DNA of 64,000 nucleotides, taken from Firmicutes bacterium AF25-13AC. GTDB taxonomy: Bacteria; Bacillota; Clostridia; Lachnospirales; Lachnospiraceae. The notes under the pieces are model-generated. The model saw nothing but the letters and a program-made list of their open reading frames with translations, made no database searches and was not told the origin of the DNA. Each line of letters opens with the position of its first letter. Position 1 is the first letter of the stretch. Below are positions 39,901 through 49,676 of the stretch, in pieces. Position numbers and translations under genes: made by a program. The stretch lies in the NCBI GenBank assembly GCA_003478935.1, contig QUFP01000011.1:1-64000 (forward strand). The letters are read 5' to 3'.

Positions 39901-40056
39901 AAGACAAAGGCACATATCTTCTTTGGAGAAAAGATCTCCTCAGTAGAAAGCTGTAATTGTCTTGAAGAGATAAAGCAAACAATAGAAACAGATGGTGAGG
40001 GATTTGAAATTACAGTTAAACCATATGAGATTCAGACCTACCGTGTTCGTTTCTAA
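36934..40056 (+). CDS. GH38 alpha-mannosidase
   Basis: A 1040-residue GH38 zinc-dependent alpha-mannosidase. The zinc-binding HTHIDVAWWW is near residue 247, and the nucleophile Asp lies in WLPDVFGYSGALPQI near residue 350. The C-terminal beta domains contain WDIDMYY and YGVSLLNDCKYG. There is no signal peptide, so it probably trims alpha-mannosides in the cytoplasm. I chose ATG 36934 because ATG 36922 is only 1 nt from the AAAGGA ribosome site. It heads a three-gene unit with GH130 and GH20. Confidence 0.94.
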   Translation: MRYLDERVWVILNELRPLIDRQHIDITKWQIKKKLFMRPCEADNDETPWENFDSAKDRWYGKDTYYWFRSQFTVPQSMDGKCIFLKIHTQIEEWDDGRNPQFLLFVNGKVTQGQDMNHREVRLTDCAKSGETYTLDLQAYTGILHNEFSLMVTASETDLALLKLYYDLKAPADAYHYNRMMQGRTKSLIVEALNGALNLLDLRTPHSQKFDESVAAAQEYINEHLYRNPELSGHDDIIASSIGHTHIDVAWWWTVSQTREKTARSFSTVLKLMEEYPNYKFMSSQPQLYVFLKERYPEVYEKVKERVKEGRWIPEGGMWLEADCNLTSGESLVRQFLYGKQFFTEEFGIDSKILWLPDVFGYSGALPQIMKECGIEYFMTTKLAWNQIDKFPNDTFLWKGIDGTGILTHLITTPGVGQDIKNTHFTTYNGMLDADAVIGAWERYQNKDLNNEVLICYGYGDGGGGPTRQMLECSSRLEQGIAGIPKVVQESPVEYFERLDERVRNHKRLPQWEGELYFEYHRGTLTSMGRNKKGNRKSELAMMDLELLSLLAKKKGISYPKETLERMWKVILLNQFHDILPGSAIHEVYEVSKKEYEEILCEAHELIGERTKALAGDGDGITVFNTLGFTRDDVVRLPEGCDAEALEDADGVIYPVQHTNDGAVVSLKKLPSKGSRVYKKAKIEKDISKLWYSIENTAGNKKLETPFYTVVFDENGMLARLYDKKNEREVLKEGQKGNRMVMYEDKPMNFDNWDIDMYYTEKGWEASDLTSFEWTDIGDVCVCAVLERRISKSVICQKVTFYADSAVIRFDTYVDWKEHQHLLKVHFPVDIHTDEAAFDIQFGNLTRKIHRNTSWDESRFESCGQKWMDMSEGHYGVSLLNDCKYGHSALDGVMTLTLIKSGIEPNPTADQEEHTFTYALYPHAEGWRQANTVQEAMKLNQPLLSEEGGHAGCQNSFVWVDKSNVIIETVKMAEDDDGIIVRLYESENAKTKAHIFFGEKISSVESCNCLEEIKQTIETDGEGFEITVKPYEIQTYRVRF

Positions 40057-40100
40057 GAAAAGTATTATAAAAAATAAGTAAGATTGGAAAGGAAGAAAAA

Positions 40101-41090
40101 ATGGCAAAGATTATAGGAAAAGAATTAGCAAATATACCGTGGCAGGAAAAACCACAGGATTACCCGCGCCCAGTATGGCGTTACACAGAAAACCCGATTA
40201 TTGATAGATATGCAATTCCGACATCTAATAGTATTTTTAACAGTGCAGTAGTACCGTTTGAGGATGGATTTGCAGGTGTATTCCGCTGCGACAGCCTTGG
40301 AGTGAGCATGGATATCTATGCAGGCTTTAGTAAAGATGCTATTCACTGGGAGATCAATCATGAGCCGATTCGTTTTGAGGGAGCTGATCCAGAGATTTTA
40401 AATAGAGAGTATCGCTATGATCCAAGAGTGTGCTTTATTGAAGATCGTTACTATATTACCTGGTGTAATGGTTATCATGGTCCGACAATCGGTGTTGCAT
40501 ATACATTTGATTTTAAGACCTTCGTACAGCTTGAAAATGCATTTTTACCATACAACCGCAATGGCGTTCTCTTCCCAAGAAAGATTGATGGAAAATTTGC
40601 AATGCTGTCTCGTCCGAGTGATACAGGACATACACCATTTGGTGATATCTTCTATAGTCAGAGCCCGGATCTTGAATATTGGGGCCGCCATCGTTTCGTG
40701 ATGGGAACATATGGAGGAGATGCTTCAGCATGGCAGTCTGTAAAGATCGGACCAGGACCAGTTCCGATTGAGACAGATGAAGGATGGCTTTTGATCTATC
40801 ATGGCGTTCTTAGAACATGCAGCGGCTTTGTATATCGTATGGGCTGTGCACTTCTTGATCTTGAGCAGCCATGGAAGGTAAAATATCGCAGCAAGTATTA
40901 TATTTTAGGACCGGCAACTGATTATGAGCTTAGAGGCGATGTTCCAAATGTTGTATTCCCATGTGCAACACTTACTGATTCTGCAACAGGCAGAATTGCA
41001 ATCTATTATGGCTGTGCTGATACAGTAACAGGACTTGCTTTTACAACAATTGATGAACTGATGACATGGATGAAGACAAATTCACTGTAA
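40101..41090 (+). CDS. GH130 beta-mannoside phosphorylase
   Basis: A 329-residue GH130 five-bladed propeller enzyme that phosphorolyses beta-1,4-mannosides. [15 protein letters not shown] near residue 112 carries the catalytic Asp. [20 protein letters not shown] and [16 protein letters not shown] form the sugar and phosphate sites. With GH38, GH125 and GH20 beside it, a beta-mannosyl-1,4-GlcNAc phosphorylase acting on the N-glycan core is the best guess; a mannooligosaccharide phosphorylase is the alternative. It is cytoplasmic, with no signal peptide. Confidence 0.92.
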   Translation: MAKIIGKELANIPWQEKPQDYPRPVWRYTENPIIDRYAIPTSNSIFNSAVVPFEDGFAGVFRCDSLGVSMDIYAGFSKDAIHWEINHEPIRFEGADPEILNREYRYDPRVCFIEDRYYITWCNGYHGPTIGVAYTFDFKTFVQLENAFLPYNRNGVLFPRKIDGKFAMLSRPSDTGHTPFGDIFYSQSPDLEYWGRHRFVMGTYGGDASAWQSVKIGPGPVPIETDEGWLLIYHGVLRTCSGFVYRMGCALLDLEQPWKVKYRSKYYILGPATDYELRGDVPNVVFPCATLTDSATGRIAIYYGCADTVTGLAFTTIDELMTWMKTNSL

Positions 41091-41137
41091 CCAGTCGCTA
41101 ATTATAATAGTAAGGGACGCAAAAGGAGGAAGAAGAA

Positions 41138-43029
41138 ATGATACGCATACTGCCTAGACCGCAGCATATCGAAGAAAGAGAGGGAAGACTGCTTCTTGAT
41201 TACCATTGCAGAATTACAATGGACAGCAGCTGCCCATCAGAAGTATTTTTTTATGCATCACAGCTTGCAGAGCAGCTTAAAAAATCATCAGGTATTGAAC
41301 TGTTGATTGACAGACGTACATCAGGTGCGCATAAGGGCATTGTGCTTTGCATGAGTGAGGAAGCAGGAATTACAAGAGAAAATAAAAAGGAAAAAGAAGC
41401 ATATCGTCTGGAAATCACACCAGAGGGTGTAACTGTATGCGCAGCAGAAAAAGAAGGTCTTTTTAATGGTGTTCAGACGCTTCGTCAGCTTATTATTCAG
41501 TATGGAAGTTCTTTGCCATGTTTGTATATCGAGGATTATCCGGAACTTTCCGTGCGTGGCTGGTTTATGGATGTAACAAGAGGCCGTATTCCAAAGATGA
41601 CCTATTTAAAGGAACTGGCAGATCGCTGCAGTCTTTATAAGATTAATCAGCTACATCTTTATATTGAGCACACCTTTTTATTTGATGGTTTGAGTGAGGT
41701 TTGGAGAGACGATACACCGCTTACAGCGCAGGATATTCTTGAATTTGATGCATATTGTGCAGAGAGAAATATTGAACTTGTTCCTTCTGTTGCTACATTT
41801 GGTCATTTGTATAAGGTACTTCGTACAAAAACATTCCATGAGCTTTCAGAAGTGGAAGAAGCAGAGGGTACAGCATTTTCATTTTATGAGCGCATGTGCC
41901 ATCATACGTTAAACAGCACAGATGACAGAGCATATGAGTTAGTATGCCGTTTAATTGATGAGTATAGTCCACTGTTTCGTTCTAACCTTTTTAATATCAA
42001 CTGCGATGAAACCTTTGACCTTGGAAGAGGAAGAGGAAAAGAAAGAGCAGATGAAATTGGCTCTCATGTAATGTATGTTCAGTGGGTTAACCGCGTATGT
42101 GAGCATGTGAAGGCAATTGGAAAGCGTCCGATGTTCTGGGGAGATATCATTGCTGCACATCCTGAAGCTATTAAAGAACTGCCAGAGGATGTAATCTGCA
42201 TGACTTGGATTATAGTCCGACACCACGAGAAATCAATGTGAAAAAGCTTTGGGAGAATGGTGCGCATCAATATCTGTGTCCAGGTGTTCAGGGATGGAAT
42301 CAGGCAATTCACCAGTTAGATAATGCTTATGAAAATATCAAGCAGATGACAATATTTGCGCATAAGTATGATGGTGAAGGCCTTTTAAATACTGACTGGG
42401 GTGATTTTGGTCATTTCCAGCATCCAGAACTTTCTATGGTAGGTATCATTTATGGAGCTGCATTTAGCTGGAACAGCGATATTCCAGAAAAGTCAGCGAT
42501 AAATGCTGATATATCAATAATTGAATATGGTGATCGTTCTGCGTCACTTGTTGAAGTGATAAGTCATATGAGCAATCAGGCAGTTGTGAATTGGGGAGAG
42601 TTTGTACGTATTCTGGAAAATTGTCGTTATCAGGTCGCAGAAAGAGAAGTAACTGATTTTTGGGAGAAATATGACAAACAGACCGAAAATTCACAGAAGC
42701 AGATTGAATTTTGCAACGAAGCAATTAGAAATGACATGGCGAAGGTATCTGCACTTCTTGTTGGAATTGAGGAAGGAAAACGCAAGTATATTGCTCCAAT
42801 TCTTCATATGGCAGAAGGTCAGATTCTGATCAATACTATGTTTGGCGTGATTAAGAATGTGCATGATGGACAGCAAAATCCGTGTACAGATAAAAGAGCA
42901 CTTGCCGAAGCACTTGAGATCTGGTACTATGAGTATCGCAGACAGTGGCACAAAATCAGCCGTGAGAGTGAGCTGTACCGTATTGGTGAATTGATTTTCT
43001 GGTTAGCAGATTACATAAGAGAACTGTAA
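41138..43029 (+). CDS. GH20 beta-N-acetylhexosaminidase (single frameshift)
   Basis: A restored protein of about 630 residues from GH20, which releases terminal GlcNAc or GalNAc. The catalytic Asp-Glu pair is in NINCDETFDLG near residue 290. An N-terminal GH20b-like domain (about 1-130) precedes the barrel, which begins near VRGWFMDVTRGRIPK. One missing G near 42207 splits the frame (41138-42241 and 42205-43029); adding it gives MTWDYSPTPRE. No signal peptide is visible. It closes the glycosidase locus and would remove the GlcNAc of N-glycan cores. Confidence 0.9.
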
Positions 43030-43044
43030 GTTAAAATAATGAAT

Positions 43045-43088
43045 ATGCCAGGCTTGGTTCGGAAATATTGTCCGTTCAAGTCTGGCAT
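43045..43088 (+). terminator. Long interrupted hairpin after GH20
   Basis: ATGCCAG, CTTG and CGGA on the left pair with TCCG, CAAG and CTGGCAT on the right around a 7-nt loop, giving a regular 15-bp interrupted stem. No T tract follows, so it may be a processing hairpin or weak terminator. Its right arm overlaps the -35 element of the yqfC promoter candidate. Confidence 0.55.
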
Positions 43089-43113
43089 AAATTATGTGTG
43101 GGGCGCATAGATT
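43087..43113 (+). promoter_or_regulatory. Sigma-E-like sporulation promoter for yqfC
   Basis: ATA (43087-43089, within GGCATAAA) and CATAGATT (43106-43113) with a 16-nt spacer resemble the sigma-E pattern ATA-N16-18-CATACANT. The layout is shared with the element before spoIIIAA. The ATG of yqfC is about 30 nt downstream. Confidence 0.4.
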
Positions 43114-43143
43114 GGCGTAAGAACAAATAAACAGGTCATTGCC

Positions 43144-43473
43144 ATGAAACGAAACACGAAAAAAAGGATGCGAAAGCAGAAAAAGTATCAGATAAGACGT
43201 GATGTGAAAAAACAAAGAGCGGAGCATGTGGTGGATTGTCTTCATTTGCCTAAAGATGTAGTGATGGGGGCAGAACTGACGCAGTTGTCAGGAAATAGTG
43301 AAATGCAGGTGAGAAATTTTAAAAAGCTTATTTCATGTCAGGAAAATGAGATATGTATCCAGACAGGAAGACATCGAATTAGAATAACAGGGCGCTGCCT
43401 GGCAATGGCCTACTTTGCATCAGAGGAGGTTAAGGTGACGGGGTGCATTACATCAATCTGCTACGAGGAATGA
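43144..43473 (+). CDS. yqfC: Sporulation protein YqfC
   Basis: A 109-residue YabP/YqfC family protein. The N-terminus is strongly basic, followed by the beta-rich domain (LPKDVVMGAELTQLSG, then RIRITGRCL). In spore formers yqfC and yqfD are sigma-E controlled and act in the mother cell. It precedes yqfD by 35 nt. Confidence 0.85.
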   Translation: MKRNTKKRMRKQKKYQIRRDVKKQRAEHVVDCLHLPKDVVMGAELTQLSGNSEMQVRNFKKLISCQENEICIQTGRHRIRITGRCLAMAYFASEEVKVTGCITSICYEE

Positions 43474-43508
43474 GCATTTAAAAGCAGGGCTGAAATGGCG
43501 GTGAGAAG

Positions 43509-44713
43509 TTGAGAAATGGATGGTCAAATCATGTTTTGATTAGCATAAGCGGATCAGAAACAGAACGCTTTTTAAATATAGTATCGTTTCATGGTTTAGT
43601 TTTGTATCAGGTACGCAGAAAACCATCAGGTATAGAGGCAGATGTGAAGGCGAAAGATTTCTTGAAACTGTGCTGTCTGCGTACAAAGGCGGATGTTTCT
43701 ATCCGTATTCTTGAAAAACGAGGCCCATATTTTTTATGGAAGAAAACAAGAAAAAGCCGTGTGGGAATTTGCTGTGGCATACTGGCATTTGCCGCTTTAT
43801 ATGTTATGTCATTGTTTGTATGGGATATTGATTTTGCAGGGAATATGCGCTACACAGACAGCTATCTTTTGCAGTTTGTTAAAAATGAGGCTACAAACCA
43901 GGTATGAAGATTTCAAGTGTGACTTGTGACAGACTGGAAAAGCGGCTTCGCAATGAGTTTGATGATATTACATGGGTATCGGCTCGTTTAGAAGGCACGA
44001 GGCTTGTTGTAGAGATAGAAGAAAATAATACTGCTTCAGCAAAAGAAAAGGAGCAAACACCATGCAGTCTTAAGGCATCAAAAAGTGGAATTATTGCGAG
44101 GATGATCACAAGGCGGGGAACGCCGCTTGTCAAAAAAGGAGATCAAGTCGAAAAAGGAGATCTTTTGGTGTCTGGACTGCTTCCTATTTACAATGATTCA
44201 CAGGAAATTGTTGGGTATGAGAAGACAAATGCCTCAGCTGATGTGTGGATTAAATACGAGGAGAATATTGAAATTACAATACCCCGAAGTCAGACTGTAA
44301 GACATTATACATCAAAGCAGGTGCATTCGGGGCTTGTTTTGTTCGGTCATCGTTTTTGTCTGCCGCAAAGTCTTATGGCGTCAGATCAGGAAGAATTGTA
44401 TATTGAGCAGCATCAATGGAAGCTTTTTGAACATTTTTATCTGCCATTTTATAATGAAGAATATTGTCTTATGAAGTACGAAAACGCGACGGTTTGCTAC
44501 GATGATGAGAGCCTTAAAAAGCAGGCAGATCAAAAATATCTTGAATTTATTATTCAATTGGAAAAATTAGGGGTGGAAATAATTGAAAATAATGTTACAA
44601 TAGAAAGTGGTCCGAAAGACTACCGAATGAATGTGCAGTTTCTTCTTGAAGCAAATGCATCAGAGAAATGTGCTCTGGAATCGCAAGTGCAGGAACTGCA
44701 AAAACAAGAGTAA
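43509..44713 (+). CDS. yqfD: Sporulation protein YqfD (single frameshift)
   Basis: A restored protein of about 401 residues with the YqfD pattern: an N-terminal cytoplasmic part, one membrane helix (VGICCGILAFAALYVMSLFVW, about residues 90-110), and an extracytoplasmic domain with WVSARLEGTRLVVEIEE and GDLLVSGLLP. One missing G near 43901 (CCAGG should be CCAGGG) splits it into 43509-43907 and 43904-44713. The start appears to be TTG at 43509, preceded by GGTGAGAAG, and is uncertain. The gene order yqfC-yqfD-phoH-ybeY is the usual one in Firmicutes. Confidence 0.87.
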
Positions 44714-44729
44714 CAAGTGAGGTTAATGT

Positions 44730-45743
44730 ATGAGTGTTGCGCAAGCAGTTATGGAAATACCGGCTGCCCATCAGCTGAATGTATTTGGACAGTTTGACTG
44801 TAATATAAAAAAGATTGAACGTGCCTTTGGTGTAACGTTTGTAAACCGGGGTGAAACGATTCGTCTTTCAGGAACAGAAGAGGCAGTTGGTAAGGCGCGA
44901 AGCGTTGTGGATACGCTGCTTGAATTGTCACGAAGAGGAAACACTGTGACTGAGCAGAATGTTGATTATACGATTTCAATGTCTTTTTCCGAGAAAAGCA
45001 GTGATGTACTTGAGATTGATAAGGAAATCATCTGCCGTACGATCTCTGGAAAGCCAGTAAAGCCAAAGACCGTTGGACAAAAGAAGTACGTTGACGAAAT
45101 ACGAAGCAAAATGATTGTGTTTGGCGTTGGTCCGGCAGGAACTGGAAAAACATATCTGGCAATGGCGATGGCAATTGATGCATTTAAAAAGCAGGAGGTC
45201 AGCCGTATTATTCTGACGCGTCCGGCAATTGAGGCTGGTGAGAAGCTGGGATTTTTGCCTGGTGATCTGCAGAGTAAAATAGATCCTTACCTGCGTCCAT
45301 TATATGACGCATTGTATCAGATTATGGGTGCAGAAAGCTTTATAAACAATCAGGAGAAGGGCCTTATAGAAGTGGCACCGCTTGCTTACATGAGAGGACG
45401 TACACTAGATAACTCTTATATTATACTGGATGAGGCACAGAATACGACACCTGCTCAGATGAAGATGTTTTTGACACGTATTGGTTTTGGGTCAAAAGTT
45501 ATTATCACAGGAGATATGACGCAAAAAGACCTTCCGGCAGGTACGCCGTCTGGTCTTGATGTGGCAATTAAGGTTTTAAAGAATGTGGATGATATCGGAT
45601 TTGTCTATCTTGATAACCGCGATGTTGTTCGTCATCCGCTTGTTCAGAAAATCGTAAAAGCTTATGAGGATTACGAAAATAAGCAAAACAGCAAAATGCG
45701 TGCGAAAGAGCATGAAGAAAAAACAAGAAAGCCAAGAGGCTGA
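44730..45743 (+). CDS. phoH: PhoH family ATPase
   Basis: A 337-residue PhoH protein, an ATPase connected with RNA metabolism. The Walker A motif is GPAGTGKTYLA near residue 133, and IILDEAQNTTPAQMKMFLTR near residue 230 contains Walker B. An N-terminal KH-like region precedes it. It lies between yqfD and ybeY, matching the conserved phoH-ybeY link with rRNA maturation. Confidence 0.94.
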   Translation: MSVAQAVMEIPAAHQLNVFGQFDCNIKKIERAFGVTFVNRGETIRLSGTEEAVGKARSVVDTLLELSRRGNTVTEQNVDYTISMSFSEKSSDVLEIDKEIICRTISGKPVKPKTVGQKKYVDEIRSKMIVFGVGPAGTGKTYLAMAMAIDAFKKQEVSRIILTRPAIEAGEKLGFLPGDLQSKIDPYLRPLYDALYQIMGAESFINNQEKGLIEVAPLAYMRGRTLDNSYIILDEAQNTTPAQMKMFLTRIGFGSKVIITGDMTQKDLPAGTPSGLDVAIKVLKNVDDIGFVYLDNRDVVRHPLVQKIVKAYEDYENKQNSKMRAKEHEEKTRKPRG

Positions 45744-45753
45744 TGGAGAGAGT

Positions 45754-46251
45754 ATGACAATTACAATTGAGAATGAAGCTTCAAAGGAGCTGCCATTTGA
45801 TTACAAGGCGTTAATTGAACGTGTTGTTATGGGCTGCATGGATTATGAGAAGTGCCCGTATGAGGCAGAGGTCAATGTATTATTGACAAATAATGAGGAA
45901 ATTCATAAGATCAATAAGGAATACCGAGGAATTGACCGTCCAACAGATGTCTTATCATTTCCGATGGTCGATTACGATAAGCCGGCGAATTTTGATCCAT
46001 TGGAAAATGCGTCAGAGGACTATTTTAATTTCGAAACGGGAGAGCTTGTGCTTGGTGATATTATCATATCAGTGGACAAGGTATATGAGCAGGCTGAAAG
46101 CTATGGCCATTCATTAGAGCGTGAACTGGGCTTTTTAGTGGCACATAGTATGCTTCATCTGTTTGGCTATGACCATATGGAAGAAGAAGAACGCGAGCAG
46201 ATGGAGGCTCGCCAAAGAGAAATATTGAACGGATTATCAATTCTCAGATAA
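45754..46251 (+). CDS. ybeY: Endoribonuclease YbeY
   Basis: YbeY is a zinc endoribonuclease for 16S rRNA 3' maturation and quality control. The 165-residue protein has the metal-binding HSMLHLFGYDHM (H-x3-H-x5-H) near residue 135 and YRGIDRPTDVLSFP. ATG 45754 follows TGGAGAG; the open frame upstream overlaps phoH and is not needed. dgkA and era, often next in Firmicutes, do not follow here. Confidence 0.94.
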   Translation: MTITIENEASKELPFDYKALIERVVMGCMDYEKCPYEAEVNVLLTNNEEIHKINKEYRGIDRPTDVLSFPMVDYDKPANFDPLENASEDYFNFETGELVLGDIIISVDKVYEQAESYGHSLERELGFLVAHSMLHLFGYDHMEEEEREQMEARQREILNGLSILR

Positions 46252-46293
46252 GCCTAAAAGAAAGATTGGCGGCAAGAAAGGGAAGATTTTGTA

Positions 46294-47930
46294 ATGGAAA
46301 AAAAGAAAAATGATTTTATCGCACAGGGAAGTATTCTGGCGATTGCGTCAATATTGGTGCGTGTAATGGGAATGATTTATCGTATTCCTATGACGGCGAT
46401 TATTGGAGACAAGGGAAACGGATTTTATTCGTATGCGTACAGCGTTTACACAATTTTGCTGCTGCTGTCCTCATACAGTCTTCCGCTTGCCGTGTCAAAG
46501 ATGGTTTCTGCAAAGGCACAATTGGGTCAGTGGCGCAATGTAAAGAGAGTATTTATATGTGCAATTGCATTTGCAATCGGTATTGGCACTACATTTGGTT
46601 TGATTGTATTAATTGGTGCGCAGTTTTTTACAAGGGTATTTTTCCACAGTGAGCTGGCGGCTATTGCGCTTCGTTTTATGGCACCGACCATTTTGATTAT
46701 GGCGCTTCTTGGTGTATTTCGTGGTTTCTTCCAGGGCCTTCAAAATACACTTCCAACAGCAGTTTCACAGATTGTAGAGGGATTGATCAATGCGATCATG
46801 TCAGTTGTGTTTGCATATTTTCTGTTTGATTTTGGTCACGGAATGGATGCAGCAGGCGGTACGACTGATTTAGGCTACGCATGGGGTGCAGCAGGCGGCG
46901 CAATAGGAACTGGTGCCGGTGCACTGGCAGGCTTGATCTTTTGCTTTATCTTGTTTGTGGCATACAGAAAAATTCTTGCAGTTAATATTAGCCGTGATAA
47001 GACAGGAACACAGCAGGAGTATGGCGATATTTTTCGTCTTATGCTTTCTATTGCACTTCCAGTTATCTTAAGCACTGCACTTTATAACTTGATTGAGCTG
47101 GTAGATGGAAGTTTGTTTAACAACATCATGGCTTCAAAGGGCATGGAGGATGTAAAGGACAGCATGTGGGGAGCCTATAATGCAAAGGCTCTGCTTTTAG
47201 TTCATATTCCGGTCTCTATCTCCTCAGCAATGGCAGTATCGCTTGTTCCAACACTGACAGCTGCATATGCTCTTGGAGATGAGCAGACTGCAAAGTCAAA
47301 AGTTCATGCAATTCTTAGGTTTATTTCGATACTGGCATTTCCGTCTGCCGTTGGTTTGCTTGTACTAGCAAATCCGATTATAAAAACATTATTTTCTGGT
47401 GACACAAGCGCAGCAAGCACTTATCTTCAGGTTGTCTGCCCAGCCGTTATCACATTCTCATTTTCTACTATCACAAACTCGATTCTTCAGGGAATTGACA
47501 GAATGAATCTTCCAGTCTGCCACTCTCTGATTGCGATGGCAGTTCATGTTGTGGTATTATTAATTCTTTGCCTTGGCTTTAACATGGTATTTACGGCGTT
47601 ATTATCAGCTATGTGATCTATGCTCTTGTGATTACAATCTTGAATTTCTATTCTATCAGCAAGATTTTGGAATATCGCCCAGATGTGATTACATTATTTG
47701 TAAAGCCGGCAGCTGCCTCTGGAATTATGGGCATTGTCTGCTTTGGATGTTATCAGCTGCTGCATCAGTTTTTAGGAAAAGCAATTCCGATGCTGATATC
47801 TGTAGTAGTAGCAGTCATTGTGTATTTTGCAGTTGCAGTTAAATGTAAGCTTCTTACCGAGAGCGTCATGAGAGATCTGCCAAAGGGAAGCACGTTGATT
47901 CGCATTGCAAAAAAATGCAGGCTGATGTAA
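46294..47930 (+). CDS. SpoVB/MurJ-type polysaccharide flippase (single frameshift)
   Basis: A restored membrane protein of about 546 residues from the MOP flippase superfamily, similar to SpoVB and other polysaccharide biosynthesis proteins, with about fourteen membrane segments. GSILAIASILVRVMGMIYR and the IGDKGNGFYSYAYSVY motif are typical. It would flip lipid-linked wall or cortex precursors. One missing T near 47590-47592 splits the frame (46294-47616 and 47613-47930); adding it gives MVFYGVIISYVIYAL. It is read in the same direction as ybeY, 42 nt away. Confidence 0.87.
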
Positions 47931-48004
47931 GTTTATAGGAATAAATGAATGAAAACGAATCCATACTTTACATAAAAATAAAACTTGGCAAAAGGAGTAT
48001 TTGT

Positions 48005-48529
48005 GTGAAGTATGCAATTCGTTTTCTTTCTGTTGCGGCATTCTTTCTAATGATTGAGCAGACAAGCTTTTTTATAACAAGGCATGCAGCAAAAAATATG
48101 TTGGCAGATAAAGAACAAAAAGAAATTTTAATGCGTTTGCCTCCAAAATCAGAGAGTGAGGTGCGCGTGAATGCACAGATGGATATTTTTCTGGAAGAGT
48201 ACAGTGTCGATACAGGGCAGCTGCTTTTTGTAGAACCATATTGGGATATACGTTTGGCAGGGATGAATGAAGAGGAACTTCGTCTTTTTTTATCAGATCC
48301 GTCTCAAATGGAAGAGAAAGATGATATACGAGGATGTATTAGGTGTGAGCTTATTGAGATGGACTGGTGTACACTTAGGATTAGGAAATATGTAACTAGT
48401 CAAAATACATTTGTACATGGAAAGGAAAACTTTAATGAAAACACAGGTGCTTGTCATTGGAGCGGGCGCGTCAGGATTGACGGCTGCGATATATGCTGCT
48501 CGCGGCGGATGCAAGGTGCATATTCTTGA
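48005..48529 (+). CDS. Hypothetical single-pass membrane protein
   Basis: About 174 residues as read. GTG 48005 has a strong AAAAGGAG site 7 nt upstream and is preferred over ATG 47945, which has none. A hydrophobic helix (about residues 5-25) is followed by an acidic soluble part without a motif I recognise. The frame overlaps the next gene by 95 nt, and its last residues look like out-of-frame reading of that gene. A one-base deletion near 48390 would give a TAG at about 48396 and a natural end. Function is unknown. Confidence 0.6.
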   Translation: MKYAIRFLSVAAFFLMIEQTSFFITRHAAKNMLADKEQKEILMRLPPKSESEVRVNAQMDIFLEEYSVDTGQLLFVEPYWDIRLAGMNEEELRLFLSDPSQMEEKDDIRGCIRCELIEMDWCTLRIRKYVTSQNTFVHGKENFNENTGACHWSGRVRIDGCDICCSRRMQGAYS

Positions 48530-49676
48530 GGCACAGGATCGCCCGGCAAAAAAAATCTTGGCGACAGGAAATGGAAAATGCAATTATACAAATGAAAAAA
48601 TGGCACTTTCCTGTTATAGAAGTGCTTTTATCAGTCAGGCAGAAGAGGTGCTTTCACAGTATCCGCCGTCTGCTGCGATTAACTATTTGAAGGAGCTTGG
48701 CATTTGGCCAAGTGAACGCGATGGCTATTATTATCCGTCATCTGGACAGGCTGCATCAGTTGCAGAATGTCTTTTGATGGAAGCAAAGCGGCTTGGTATT
48801 GTGATACATACAGATTCATCTGTTACGCAGGTAAAAAATAAAAATAATGAATTTATAGCCGTTACGTCACAGGGAGAGCATTTTGAGAGCCGTGTATTGA
48901 TAATTGCGGCAGGAAGTCTTGCCGGAATGAAGGAAGGAAAACTTGTCGATCCCCAAGGTTTTTGCCGCACACTTGGCTTAAAAGTACAGCCAACAGTTCC
49001 GGCGCTCACGGCACTTGTTCAGGAAAAAGATCCGATTGGGAAGATTTGGAGCGGTGTGCGCGTGCAGGCAGCTGTGTCACTTATTTCTGATGGAAAGTGT
49101 ATGAGTAAGGATAAGGGAGAAGTACAACTGACAGATTATGGTATTTCAGGAATCCCGGTCTTTCAGGTTAGCCGCTATGCATCATATTCATTGTTAAAAA
49201 GGAAAAAGACAGAAGCGGTTATTGATTTTATGCCATCCATGACAAGAAATGAGCTGTTAGAGGAGCTTCGTGTGCGTGCAGGCTTTACAGAGCGAAGTGC
49301 ACAGGGACAGCTTTGTGGATTATGGAACTCAAAGCTTGTACATGCACTTTGCAAAAAGGCAAGAATTGCAATTGACAGACCAATGAGGCTGGCAGACTGC
49401 GATAACCTGGCAGCGCTTGCAAAAGAATATCGCATTACAATTACGAAAACTAACCCAGTAAGTCAGTCACAGGTATGTGCTGGCGGCGTTGACCTTAGAG
49501 AAATTGATCCGTCAACAATGGAATGTGTGAATGTGCCGGGGCTATATTTGACAGGAGAAGTTCTTGATGTGGATGGAATCTGCGGCGGTTATAATTTGCA
49601 CTGGGCATGGGCGACAGGCACACTTGCCGGAAAAGCAGCGGCAAATAAAATTGGAAAACAGAGGAAAAATAGATGA
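48435..49676 (+). CDS. HI0933-family FAD-dependent oxidoreductase
   Basis: A 413-residue flavoprotein of the HI0933/YhiN family. The Rossmann FAD-binding motif VIGAGASGLTAAIYAA is at the N-terminus, followed by KKILATGNGKCN. The C-terminal GGYNLHWAWATGTLAGKAAA contacts FAD. The biological substrate is not known. ATG 48435 has GAAAGGAAA upstream. It overlaps the next flavoprotein gene by 4 nt (ATGA). Confidence 0.92.
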   Translation: MKTQVLVIGAGASGLTAAIYAARGGCKVHILEAQDRPAKKILATGNGKCNYTNEKMALSCYRSAFISQAEEVLSQYPPSAAINYLKELGIWPSERDGYYYPSSGQAASVAECLLMEAKRLGIVIHTDSSVTQVKNKNNEFIAVTSQGEHFESRVLIIAAGSLAGMKEGKLVDPQGFCRTLGLKVQPTVPALTALVQEKDPIGKIWSGVRVQAAVSLISDGKCMSKDKGEVQLTDYGISGIPVFQVSRYASYSLLKRKKTEAVIDFMPSMTRNELLEELRVRAGFTERSAQGQLCGLWNSKLVHALCKKARIAIDRPMRLADCDNLAALAKEYRITITKTNPVSQSQVCAGGVDLREIDPSTMECVNVPGLYLTGEVLDVDGICGGYNLHWAWATGTLAGKAAANKIGKQRKNR

